From Tanytarsus gracilentus (lineage: Eukaryota; Arthropoda; Insecta; Diptera; Chironomidae): a stretch of DNA of 64,000 nucleotides. The notes under the pieces are model-generated. The model was not told where the DNA came from. It saw only the letters and a program-made list of their open reading frames with translations, and ran no database searches. Below, piece after piece: positions 35,020 to 47,781 of this stretch (position 1 is its first letter; every line of letters begins with the position of its first letter). The DNA lies in assembly GCA_038502055.1 (NCBI GenBank), contig JAXRKN010000044.1, forward strand, positions 4,560,001 through 4,624,000, in the 5' to 3' direction. The position numbers were made by a program, and so were the translations under genes.

Positions 35020-38000
35020 ATGAATTATTTTTTTTTCTCAAGTGACCTTTGGATGAATTTCACACAGATTCAAATGTCCTCGAAATAGATTTGACTTTTT
35101 TTGTTCACGCAATTTTTAAAACTCACAGGTGAGCCTGAAGGATTTTTTACTTTCACACGGTTGCGGAAGAAAGACGAATCGGTGCAATCGTCTGGAGACC
35201 TTGATGAATACTAAATAATTTTGGATGCTGGAATTTTACGTCTGTGGATTGTTTGCGTTTCATGAATAATGCCAAGCAGGCTTTCCAACCTTCCATGCAC
35301 TTCCACCGGATCATGTGGAAATGCTGGAAAATTTTTAAGGGGAAAAATTCGTGGAAATCCTTTTGTTGTGCTCTGATTCAATTATTTACGTTCGCCTAAA
35401 TTGAAATTTTTACATTATATTTTAAATTCTGAGGAATTTTAAGGCTTTAAATTATTGTTGAATATTTCATTGTAAACAAATTAATTAGTGGCGAAATTAT
35501 TAAAAGATTTACGGTAATTGTGGATGATGTTGTGATGGACATTGAATGAAAGGGGATTAAACAACATCATAATTGAGTGGAGAATGATTAAAGGATTGTT
35601 ATGAAAGTAATTAATTAAAGCTTTCGTCTTAAAATTTTTAACAAACGAATTATTTTAAAAGCTAAAAAATTTAAAATGAAACCTGAAATTTTCGAATTTA
35701 TCTAAAAATAATTTCAGATTGCATTTAACCCAAAATCCCTTTTGTAATGACCTCTTGTCACCCATAGCCCAAAAAAACTTTCACATCTTTCTTTTTTCTC
35801 TTCACTTTAATCTATCAATCGTGAGGACATGATATATGTCCATTAAGATAGATTTTTGTGTACAAATTGAGTAATAGATTGGAAAAAGTGATTACAATAG
35901 AAGACAGCAATTTTCGAAGCCATTCTTTAGGCTTTTTTGTTGTCTCGTACAAAGAAACTTGCTTGAATTGTTGAATTTTGTAAACAAAAAAAAGAAGTGA
36001 CCTATTTTGATTGATATCAGCCAAATCCAACCTTCTTAACATCCTAAAAGCTTACTGTCGATTTTTTCACAAAAATAATCTGTAAATAAAAATAAAATTT
36101 ACTGTGAATTTTTAAAGCAAAAAATTTAGAAACAAAAATTAAAATTTTATTCAAATTGAAAACTTTCCAAACATTTTAATATTCTTCGTCATCGTCAATA
36201 AGACAATAACTCATAAAATTGTTTCCAGTATTCAACAATTGAGCAAATTTATGAAGTTTATTGAGGTCAGCTAAGTTTAGTGTGTCGTGGTGAGGTGAAA
36301 TTTCTAAGTGAGTTAAACCAATTAATGTTAATTACTCAAAACTTTTTATATCGTTCCCCTAAAATGCCAGAGAGATTTAATCCCGTCATAACTTTCCTAA
36401 CTTTAATTAAATTAAACTGCGATTATGAAAATTTCCAGCAAAACGTGGGCTTCCATAGAGAATACAGGATGGAAAATTTAAACTGATTTAGAATTTTGTT
36501 GTGGGTGTTTTCCGTATCAAGCTGCGATGTTAATTGAATGGGTGCTAAATAATTTATTTTATAAATTAAAGAAGACTAATTGAATTTAAAAAATAATATT
36601 TAATGGACTTAAAAATTATATTTAATTGAAGCTTTTAAATATATTTTAGCAAAAGCTTAAAAAAATATTAAAATGTTCTGAAATTGTTAACAAAAATTTT
36701 GAAATCAAAAATTGAATTTAAAGAAAAAAGTTTCAAAAAATAAAGAGCTTTAAAGCTTTTTAAACAAACGTTTGAAAACTTAATTAATTCAATGAAATTT
36801 TAATTCATAATCATTAACTGCTGGAAAATTTCACAGTAAAAGATTTATAAATTTATTTTATTGAGCAATTTCTAAGAACCAATAAGCTCCAAAATACCGA
36901 AAAATCCTCATCTCTCGGCGATTTAAATTGAAAGTGAAACTAATTCCAAGAACAAACTTTATTGATTGTTCATCGATGAGAAAATTGACATTGAAATGAG
37001 AAAAAGAAGAAACGCCAATGAAGTGAAATCCGCTAAGCTGTTTATTGCTTCTTTTTGCCGGCGAAAGACGGAAATAATTTAAACAAACTTTATTTAACAA
37101 AGGAAAATATATTTAATGACTTTTGCCATTGATGTCAAGATGTCAAGATGTGGATGAAAATTGACTTAATTGGAAGAAATCATAATAAGTTTAATTTTTT
37201 AATAATAAGACAAATCTTCAGGAATTGTTACTGAACTCTCAGCTCAACCCTACAACAACGTTTTCTTCTTAATAATTTCCATTCTCGCATCGTCGATATT
37301 CAAATTGATGTTATTAAAATTCAAGTCAATGATTGTCGGGCTATGTTGTGAGCACTGCAAACATAAATTTCCTGTTTCCCGATTGGGGGTTAGAATCGTA
37401 ACAATTTATCGTCGTCTCCTCGCAGTGACTCCTAAAAAAGATGACAATAAAAGCTTAAAAGATATCAACGATAACAATAATTTTCAACTATTTCACTTCC
37501 ACTTGATAATGTCGACAACGTTCGAAGAATTAATCGAATAAAATATGCTAATAAAGAAGAGGCACTTTGTGATATTGTTTTTGTGAATGTATGCAAATAA
37601 ATTGTTCTAGTTTTAGTTTTGAAAATTGTTTCATTCAATTTCAAAAGTTTCATCTCATGCCGCATTCTTTCGCATTATGTAGCATGCAGTTCGCATGCAA
37701 AATTTTCATCAATTAATTTTAAACCTATCGAATACCTTAAATCCTTCCCAGCACTCTACATGCACAACCTCTAAAGCTATCGATGGAAAATTTTGTGCCG
37801 GGACAAGAAAAGCTAGGTCGACATCTTTTTTCATTTTTGAGATTTTTTCCCCGCGATTGCTTTCCGCTTTCGCTGTTGTGTACTTTACGTCGCACAGAGT
37901 CTTAGACTCGACTCTCTAATAAATCATTATACTAATCTCATTACTCATTTTATAGCGTGAACTGAGAATCCATCTATACGCAAAAAAAATGCTAAATGCT

Positions 38001-39120
38001 TGATTTATTACAACGCGATGCCGTCTTTCGTCCCGTTCCATAGATTTCCGCATCAATTGGCGATGAAATGAGTACGACGTGAGTGAAAAGAAAGAAGGAA
38101 ACGTAAATTGGAGCAAAAGATGACTGAGCACATAATTATATCAACAAATCAACGTAAATTCAAAGTTGTAATTGAGGAAATGAAGAAAGGAAGTCAGGTG
38201 ATGTTTCTTTTGCTAAACTTTTTGAGATGTTCACGTTCAAAGAAAAGTTAAAGTTTTGTGTTTGAAACCTTACAAAACTTGCAAGCGTTAAAAATTCTGC
38301 CACAAAATAATTTTTTAGTAATTTATTGTTGTTGAAAATAACTCAAACGACTTGAGTCATTGAATTTACAGATTTTATCTCCATTGACATTTCCATATTC
38401 ATAACTCAAACTGAAATGAAATAAATTTAATAAGCTTTGTTTTTTGATCGTGTAGAATCAAGCGGTTTGACACTTGGTTTAATATTTTTTTTAAAATTCG
38501 CTAATGTTATTTAATAATTTTTTAAACTCGATTAAATTGTTAAAAAAGTTTTCTTAAATCTTACTAAGCTCCCTTCCCTCTATAAATCTCTCTAACAAGC
38601 ACTTTAAACAAACAAAAGCTCTCATCTCACCCAACTTCACTCAGCGCACATGCATCATTGCAAATGTAAAGCATATTTGTCAATAAAAAGCGGATTTCAT
38701 TTGATTATGTGATCTGTAACGAGATGAAATTCGCATTGTTGCAAAATTCCCTCACGATTCATTGTGCTTCCATCACGATTCTCGCAAATGCTTCTTATTG
38801 CGAGTGAAGGCAAAAAAATTTCCCAACGCTCTCACCAAATGAATTGAAGAGTTTAAGCTATTTTAGCAGGAATCTCGCTTTTATTGTGTGCACACATTGA
38901 GTCAATATATGTTTGAAGAGATGAATGGGTGGTGGAAATTGAATGTAATAAGGTGGAAGAAGACATTGAACGGTGAACGTCTTTTCAATTCAAATCGCTT
39001 TCTTATAATTCAATAGATTATTAAGAAAATGTAATGAGATGTTAATGATATCAGCAGAGAATTAAAATGAGCATAAAATAGGCCATCTTTACATACTCAA
39101 TGACTGTGCTAAATGCGATC
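35020..39120. other. AT-rich intergenic DNA, no gene seen
   Basis: AGCTTTT/AAAGCTTT-rich sequence lies at about 36620-36780. The 60-80 codon frames at 35815-36042, 36858-37100, 37305-37541 and 37695-37919 lack domain character. No RNA gene can be supported. Confidence 0.5.
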
Positions 39121-39127
39121 GAGTGAG

Positions 39128-39155
39128 TCTGTGTGTGTGTCTGTGTGTGTGTGTT
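39128..39155. repeat. (TG)n microsatellite
   Basis: About 13 TG dinucleotides interrupted by one TC. The minus-strand His-Thr-Gln run in the frame at 39051-39236 comes from it. Confidence 0.9.
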
Positions 39156-39159
39156 GAAG

Positions 39160-42100
39160 ACATAAATGACATTCAAGGAATTTCCATTCAATATGGAAAA
39201 CATCTTGAAGCGAAGAGGAAGAAAATCTAAATTCAAATCAAATAGACTCTCGACAATAGTCGCATCGCTTTTCTATGCCATGTGTGCGGTAAAGTTAGAG
39301 TAGAAATCGGGTAAGATTTTAAAATTGTAAGTGAATAAAATTTAGTATGCGAAGTTACCGCATATAAAAATAGCATTTTTAGTAAAAACATTCCGCATGC
39401 TTTCGCATTTACCCGCATGTAAACTTCAAAAATTCGATATGCAATTTTAATTTTTTTTTTAAATAAAATGTTTTTATCTCATTTTTCCTCCTCGCCGACC
39501 ATATTTGTGCCAATGAGAGCAGAAAGCAATCGCTTCTCTCGGCATTTGTCTACATTTCAATTTAAGAATGATTTTTTTCTTCTTTTCTCACTTCATGAAC
39601 GCCACATACGATATTAGAAATTCTAAACATGTGAAAATCAAATATTTTTCCATCTACTCGACATTTAAACATACGTGTAATCACATTCACGTTATCACAT
39701 GACTTCCCCTCAATCGCTCGATGACAGGAGGAAGAAATTTCTCTCTCGAATGCACGAAATGGAAAATGTAAATGAATTTATGTTGCAGAGAATTTGACAC
39801 AATGGAGGTGAGCTTGATTTTTCTCGTTTTCTTCGCAAATTGATTTAGAGACTGTAAACATGCATTTTAATGGTGACACGAAAAAATTTTAAATTATTAA
39901 AAATTGTTTAAAATTTCTTGAATACCAAAAACCCACGTAAAATTAGAAAATTTACATTTAATTACGACTCGTGAAAATTCCGCTCTAGAAATTCATTTTT
40001 CAGGATTTTTTTTAATTAAACTCTTCAACCCTCGTCGTAACTCACATCCCACGATAATTTTTTCCACACACAAGCACAATTAGCTCAATTAAGTGAAACA
40101 TTCTTTCGCTCTCAAGCGAGTTTCGCTAAAAGTTACCGTAGAGACATGCATCACATTACAGTGACAAGTGAAATGTCACGAGTCACTCGTATGTTTTTAA
40201 AAATTTCCTTTTTTAACGCTGTACCAAACTACTGCCGCTGTCGCAATGTATGAAAACTTTGTTAGATAAAAGCTCTTCATACACGAGAAAGTTCTTTTTC
40301 TGCTTTTGTTCGTGATGAGATATGTTTGCACTAGTTTCATTGTCGCGTAATTTTATCACGAAATTTTTGAACTCATTTGAGATTTCTTCGTGGATTTTAT
40401 TAGCGCAGTTGTGTCAAGGGTTTAAAACTTGAAACTTTTTGAAAGCTTTCTTAAAAGTTAATTTCTTTAATGTATTTTCAAGCTTTTTTATTTACATTTA
40501 TATTTTTTAAAACAATTCAAAACTTTAAAAAACATTGTAAAAATTCAAAAAATTCCTCGAAAACCAAATATCGGTTGACATTGTTAGGTAATGAGAGAGG
40601 AATGCTGAACAACTGTTGTCGTGTTCTTATACAAAAAAGAAGTATTTTATGGAGCTCGACCTCAGTCTGTTGAATTCACTTCCTTACTATTGTTACGATT
40701 CATGTTCCAGTAACCAAAAAATAACTTCATTGTAAAAGTGCATTTGAGGAAATAAAAAGAAAGTCAATGTCGACTGCTGTTTAACATTTTGAAAGGATTA
40801 AAGTGAAGTTCAGAAAATGTTGAAGGAATTGAGAAAAATTTAAATCTGCAATGCAGACATTTTTGAGTGGTCGCAATTGAGATTTTGTTTGTATTTAATT
40901 AATCAAAAATTCTTTTTAATCTTTTATTGCTATCCATGACAACCTTTAAAATTCTAAATCCAACAAAAAAATTCAGAAAAGTCTACCAAGGATTTTTGTT
41001 TGAACTCGAGTTAGATTTCCACTTGAAAAAAATATCAAATTTTTGATCCTTTCTTTAAGTATTTTGTTTTCTTAGTTAATGACATTTCTTAACAATTTTT
41101 TATCACATCCTTGAAAAAAGGTTAAAAAATACCTGGAATCCAAATCAAAAAATTCTAACGTAAATTTCTTCCTGGAAATTGTAAAGTTCTTTAAACTCTG
41201 TATCGTAATTTAAAGATGATAAAATTAAAGATTTTTTTACAACTCAAAAGGACTTCCAAGAAGCACTTCGTTATATCAATTTTTCATCTCATTTCACGAT
41301 TATTTTGGATCATTTTTCTCTTTCCGAGAATGTCACATAATACAAATGAAATGAAGAAGAAATTTAACAATAAGCGCCCAAAATTATATAATAATCTGCT
41401 CCGCATGCTTTAGAAAATTTTATTGAATAGAATTTGTTGGTGGCGAAGAGTGACGGAAATTTTACATTTAATATTTATTTAAAAAATTTCTTTAAGAAAA
41501 TTTATCCATTTTAAAAATTTATCCTCAAAAATCACAAAACTACAAAAACCCACAAATTATGATTTTTATAAAATCTCTCTTTTGTGCGTGTTCTGTCTCA
41601 CGTTGAAAATGTGATCAATGAAGAGTGTCCAAGAGAAAAGAAAACTTTTTTTTTATGAAAACCCTCCTAAAAGTCGTCGTGAAGAGAAAGTCACCCCTGA
41701 TAGCATTTTAACTTGAATGACATCATTAGGGGCGGATTTCATTTGAGTCCTCCAAAATTTTCCCACTTTGAACATCTTGATTAAATTAATGGACGCCTTC
41801 GACCGTCAATGATAATACTAATGACGATTAGAGAACTAAAAAAGTTTAATAAAAATAAAAATTTTCGCATTCAAATCAAACGACAAGAGAAAACTTCAAA
41901 GCAATTCTTGACTTTCTTTCAAGGATTTTTGCAACAATAAAACTTTGTTTTCTGTTTTCAGTATTGGCTGTTTTTTACCTTTCAGAATAAAGAATAATAA
42001 GGAGCTTTGTACTGCTAATGGACGGTCAGCATTGTTGTTGCTTTTGAAAGCTTTTTAAAGGTAAATAAATGTATCAGCAAGTTGAGGAGAATTATTTGTG

Positions 42101-45100
42101 GTGGTTTCAAAATTTATTCAAAAATTAATTAAAAAACTGAAAATAAAATTTTCTAAAAAAAATACTTTAATAATTCACACCACAAAAATATTTTTCCATC
42201 ACGTCTCCAAACGCTTAAAATTCTTTTTCACATCGAGTCCTTTAATCCACTAAGTTGACTTCATGTAACACAATGTGATCTTATTACAACTTGTCTGACA
42301 TATAATTCCATTAAATACTCAACTTTTTTTTGCTCACATCGAGAAACATGCATTATAAGCTCTCACACGAAAGAGAACATTCCCAAGTGAATTTTTTCTC
42401 TCTCTTCGCTTTTATGTCTTCTGCACTTTTTCCCCCGATGAAATGATTAAAAAAGAAAGAATCGAAAGAATTTTCCTTTTCCCTCAAAGAATCTTTTTCT
42501 GTTGTAAATAATTTCGCTTCAAAGCTTTTCATTTTCCCACTTTGAGAAGTATTTAAAAGAAAAGTCTCGAAGGGAAAAAAGCGAATCCATTTCGATTTCA
42601 ATTCCCTTAATACGCTTCTCCATTTAATTATGTAATTGCCAATATGGTCCATCCTTAATGTGAGAGACATGCACGAGAGCATAATTGAGGATGGTACAAT
42701 GGGGACATCGCATCCTCAAGATGTTGTTAGAAGAAGAAAATTAATTCCGAGAAGCATTTCGAAAATGTTTTGACCCAGAAAGCAAGAGCTTTTGAACTTG
42801 CAAAAGTCATAATCACATTTTTCTTCTTTTATCGCTCACAAACTTTTTTATTGACACAAGATGTGACGAATATTTAATAAAATGCATTTCGGCACACCAT
42901 AAATTTCGGATCATAATGGCATGTGAACATACATGCGAGCATGGTGTCACATAATTCACTGCTTTATACGCATTTCCACCCCCAAAGTCACACCAGAGAT
43001 GCTGTTTGTTGCTGGAAGATTACGAGAAATTTATTGTTCCACTGTAGACAGCAAAAATGTTCGGCATTCATTATGAATTTTAAAATTTTTAAGGTGGAAA
43101 CTCGAATATGAGAAATTTTTTAATTTTATTATTTTTTTCTTTTTTTAAGTCGATTGCTAAAGTACCAACCCTCTTTGTAGCTGCAAATTTTTTTAACAGG
43201 TTCAATTTTAAAAAATTATTAAAAATTTAGCTTTGAAAAATATTTCCATAAAATTCACATGTCTAATTTTTTATTTTTCGATACACCTCCATAACTTTCC
43301 ATCCACACGAGCAAGAGAAAAATGTCATACACTTTCAAAAGAAGCATGCGAGATGAGAATAAATGAAAATTTATTAAGATTACGCGAATGGAGTCTGATT
43401 GAAATAAAAACAAGCCCTTTTGCCTTCTTCTTGAAAAGATTTAAATTCCCTCGCATTTATTTTGGCGCTGAAATCAAATCTCTCCTTTATGTATTACGTT
43501 TTCATGCTTCAGATTCTCCTCCGCTTTCATACAATTTTTTGTGCTTGCCTTTGCTTGTTTTTATAGGATACGATATCGTTAACACATTCACTTTATATTC
43601 ACATCACCTTCATGCGACGAATAAAAATGCCTTTTTTAGTTCTCTGCCTCTTCATCCTGTCATATTTCCGCTTCTGTCTCTCTCTCTCCAGTAAATCCAG
43701 TATGTCATCCTATCCATGGGCATATAAACAGAACTTAAATGTTACATGAGGGAGCAGGAAAAAAGTGGAGTCGTGTGTGCGTGATGATGAATATTGTCGG
43801 TATGATGTACATTAAATGTGATAATGCATTACTAGCCAATCTGAAATTAAATGCTCGTTCTCACATTTCTAGCTCCGCATTTACGAATACTAATTTCTTA
43901 CACGTTTCACAATTCATCTCATCTTTTTTTTCTGTATCTCATTTTTTATGTGACATTTTAGTTTAACAGGAAAAAGGTTTCTCCCGTCACACATATAATA
44001 TGCCTCGGAACTCTCATGCGATATTTAGGTAAAGCTATATTTTTTGCGACAACTCGAGTTAGTGATAGTTCAAAAGTGTCACATGAGATGGGACATGGAG
44101 AGATAAACTATGTGTATAAACATCATGATGGAAACAAAAAAAATATGATGGCAATAACTAATGTGCATAATTAAGTTCTGTCAAATTAGCATTTTGCTTT
44201 ATATAAATTCCTTTAAGAATTTTTGCTTCGAGCAATTTGATCAAATTTTTGAATATTAAAAATCTTTTTTAGTACAGATTTTTTAGTTCTTTTTTAAACA
44301 GCCCTTTTAAAAGCCTTTTACTCAAAATTTAAAAATTTTATCATGCTCCAAACCATCGGTACCTTTTATTACTATTTTACATCCAGCTTAGATGATCCAA
44401 CCAGAAAACTCATTTTCCTAAATGATGCCCACTAAGCGAAGCGTTGATGATAGTTGAGGAGAAATTACAAATTACATTGTGATTTGCACTTAATCCCATC
44501 TTTCCTCCCTTTTCGGTCATCCAATAAAACTTAACTCCACGCTTTATTGCGAGAACGTTGAGCCCTCACTACATATCCTCACTTTTATCGTCCACTTCAT
44601 CATTGCCATAATCATTTTCATTACACATAGCATCGTGTCTTTTTCATTGACGAGATACAAAATGTTATAATGTCAAAACTATAAAAGTGGAATTTTGTCG
44701 GCTCTTTTTCAGTCACAGAAATAAAATTTTCTTAATTTCTGATGTAAAGTCTATGTGGTGTGTGTTGCATGCATGTAGAATAATGTTCTGTGTGAGCTTT
44801 TGTCTTTCAACAACAAACCATAAAAGCCCGGGTTGTGGGCGGAGATGAGAATGAATGGAAAATGAGGACATTGCAGTGTGGCAATAACCGCCTCATCATG
44901 CCTTGATAAACAATGGCTTATATTCTCGCATACGGATGAAGTCATGTCGTTGCCTTTTACGAGAGAGAAAAAACTGTTTAATAAAATCCAATAAAGATTA
45001 ATTTTGAATATTAAAAAAAAGTGTTTCCATAGATATTGATGTTGGAGAGAGACGTAAATATGTCAATGTTGAAGCTGTTGTGGATTCCTTTGACGTTGAA

Positions 45101-47190
45101 CGTTTGCTATCGTTATTGATGCATTGCAAAAGAGGTAAAAGGATGTGTCTGATGGTGAACATCAATGGAAAGTTTGTGTCAATATTTTTTTAAATTAAAA
45201 ATATGTTAAGCGACATAAAAAATCTTTCTTGACAACTAATTGCGATAGTTGTGTCTATTCATCTGCTAATTACGGTATCATCAATTTAATCTCCATAAAT
45301 TCCTGCAAATTAAAACATTCAAGTGCGAATTTCCTCCCAGTGCATCCGCCATGATGTGATTCAGGTAGTGTCGGATGAATGATACGGGAAAGATAATGAA
45401 ATGAATTCAAGCAGCCATTTACATCCTCATCATCGTCATCGTTTCACCTTTCGCATCGCACATATATTAGAGCTGATGTTGGAGCATGTTTAATTATGTG
45501 TTAATTTTCTATTCATGGTTAATGCTTGCAGGTAACTTAAGTTAAGGTTGAGAGGGTTTGGAAGGAAGTGAAAAGTAAAATTTAGCCATACAGGAGTGGG
45601 GAAAATTGATGGGGAATTTTTTATATTTGCATTTTAATTTTTAGTCGAATTAATTCGGATTTAGAACTCAAGATTTAGAATTCAAGATTTAACGTAAAAA
45701 TTTAAAATTTTCAGAGTCAACTGGAATTTTTAAAAAATTCAAATGTTTGTAATTTTTTCCAGGCTCTTGAAAATATTTAATGCAAACAAATATTTTAAAA
45801 TCCAAAATAATTAAAGGCAATTCTAAAGGATTATTTAAATTAATTTTTGCTTGACATATTTTTACTTCCATACACAAACTATTAACTATCTATATCTTAC
45901 ACTGCGATTACATATAAGGTTTAAGGCACTTCCTGTACATACCAAAAGCTTCCATGAAATACTCTGAAAAGGGTAAAATGTGAACATAGTGAGGTGAATA
46001 TTTGATAACTTTAATACACATTTAATAACATCTAGATGCTCACATACACCCAACTGAAACCGTAACGAGGGTCGACAATAAAATGTTTTGCTTTACTCGT
46101 CATGGAAAATTTCCTTCATTTTCTTTATTAAAGTTAAATGAAAACACTCTGACTTTCGCATAAAAATTTCTATCAAATTAATCGACAATTAGGATGAAAT
46201 TAAGTGAACGACAACAACGTCCTTTACTCCACTTCTTGCTGCGTTATTAATATTGCTTCAATAAATTGAACCCCATGCGTGGGCCCAACAACAACAGCGA
46301 ACCCCAGAAGTCGATAATGTCTCGCAAGAGAGAAAGAGAAAAAAAGGAACTTAATTAAACCTGAAGCGTGATGAAATCTTGATCGTAAAAGCGTATATAT
46401 AAGCACTCTTTGGCGCCACATACTGATTAGACATCGCCACCAGTTGTCTCGGGATGCGATGAATGAAATTGCTTTGAAATTGAAAAATTTATTATGAGCT
46501 TGATGAGACAAGAGAGCTTAATAGTGTCAAGTCATCTTTTCTTTATTTTCAATTTTAAAAATCAGTTTGACAAAATTTTAAAATTTAAATTTTAAAAATA
46601 CGTTACAAACAAAAAGAAAGACATTTCGAAAAATTATAAAACTTAAAAAAGAATTTCCATTTTCTTCTTGGAAATTCTTATAAGACTCAACTTTATTGTA
46701 CCTCCATCAAAATCTATTTATTTTTAACTTTACTCAGCTTTAGTTGCTAGGTCAGCAAATAACAACAGAAATTGACCTTTCGGCTTTTGATATCTTTTTG
46801 CCGAATCACGTTTCTCTCTCGAGTGCTCTCAATCATAGCGGAATTAATCCCTCGTTAATTTTTAATTATCGATTGATTAATTTTTATGTCACATAAGTAT
46901 GATGAATTAAGAGTGAACGAAGCGTGTGTTGCTGAATGAATCGTGATCCGATAATGAAGAGAAAAAACGAAAGAATTTATTTTTTCTCACCTCATTATCA
47001 AAAAAAAGTTTGCCGCATGTGTTTTTGAGATAATGAGAAAAAAACTCAAAATAAAATTCACTAACACACTCAAGGTGTTTTCTAGTTATGCCCTTCGGCT
47101 TGTTTATGCATTAAATAATTTTTTTGAGAGAATTTTATGGCACTGTGGGTATGTCAGCTGATTAGATTTCAAACATGTTGCATGTGTACC
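39160..47190. other. AT-rich intergenic DNA upstream of the Na,K-ATPase beta gene
   Basis: No gene supported. The 153-codon frame at 43233-43694 and the 109-codon minus frame at 42353-42682 are the longest and are discussed under rejected items. TATATAAG near 46399 has a short ATG frame about 60 bases on, without supporting signals. Parts of this region may hold regulatory DNA of the downstream gene, but no site can be named. Confidence 0.5.
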
Positions 47191-47211
47191 CTCACAGCTG
47201 AGCGCGTACAG

Positions 47212-47600
47212 TCATTCTCTCTCGGCACTCTCCATTGTTTCATTTTTTCCTCTTCTTCTTTCAAGTTAATCACTAAATAAAGAGACGAGAGTCAGTAGTA
47301 ACTTAGACCTCGAAGCAACCTCCACACTTCCATCGCAGCTCTCGCGAGATACATTTTTATAAGCTACTTAATTATTAAATTTTAGACAAAGTTCGTCTCA
47401 AAAATCGTGATAGACTTTTGTGATTTTCTAAGTGCCCAAATTATCAAAGTAACTTTTGACAAAAACATATTTTTTATAACAACACGCGAAGAGAGAAATA
47501 AATTTTTAATTGAATCAAGCTTATCTCAATAAAATTCATCGCAAATTTAATAAATGCTCATTTGGTGAAATAAATTAAAAAATAATAAAAAAGTGCCATC
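47212..47600 (+). promoter_or_regulatory. nrv2: 5' region and leader of the long Na,K-ATPase beta isoform
   Basis: Between about 47212 and the start codon at 47601 there is only one ATG (47554), which opens a five-codon frame closed by TGA at 47566-47568, a minimal upstream ORF. Initiator-like words are TCATTC (47212) and TCAGTA (47292). The near absence of ATG over ~340 bases supports a 5' leader. The true start site is not determined, and an unseen upstream exon is possible. Confidence 0.45.
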
Positions 47601-47781
47601 ATGTCGAATCATCCTGAAGAAGCGATTCCGCTTAAGGCGAAAGGAAAGGGCAGAACGCCTGAAATTGTGCCGGCAGACTACGAATTTTCATACATGAAGA
47701 AACCGAAGAAGAAAACCTTTAGTGAAATGATTTACGATAGAAAAAAGGGAAAATATTTCGGAAGAACACCGAGAAATTGGG
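47601..47781 (+). CDS. nrv2: Alternative first coding exon 1a of the Na,K-ATPase beta gene
   Basis: Encodes 60 residues plus one base, then donor GTGAGT. The tail is basic and proline/lysine-rich, ending KKTFSEMIYDRKKGKYFGRT then PRNW. The joining codon becomes GGT (Gly). Start context CCATCATGTC. Confidence 0.9.

Noticed and set aside
37270..37360. Minus-strand LRR-like wording (TIIDLNFNNIN) after a TTTGCAG acceptor
   Set aside because: Only one repeat-like segment before an in-frame stop, no flanking LRR exons and no donor; best treated as chance.
42353..42682. 109-codon minus-strand frame
   Set aside because: No domain, no splice context, composition of local non-coding DNA.
43233..43694. 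153-codon plus-strand frame
   Set aside because: Mostly Phe/Ser/Leu/His low complexity, no domain, poor start context and no 3' signal nearby; a frame this long can arise by chance in a window of this size.
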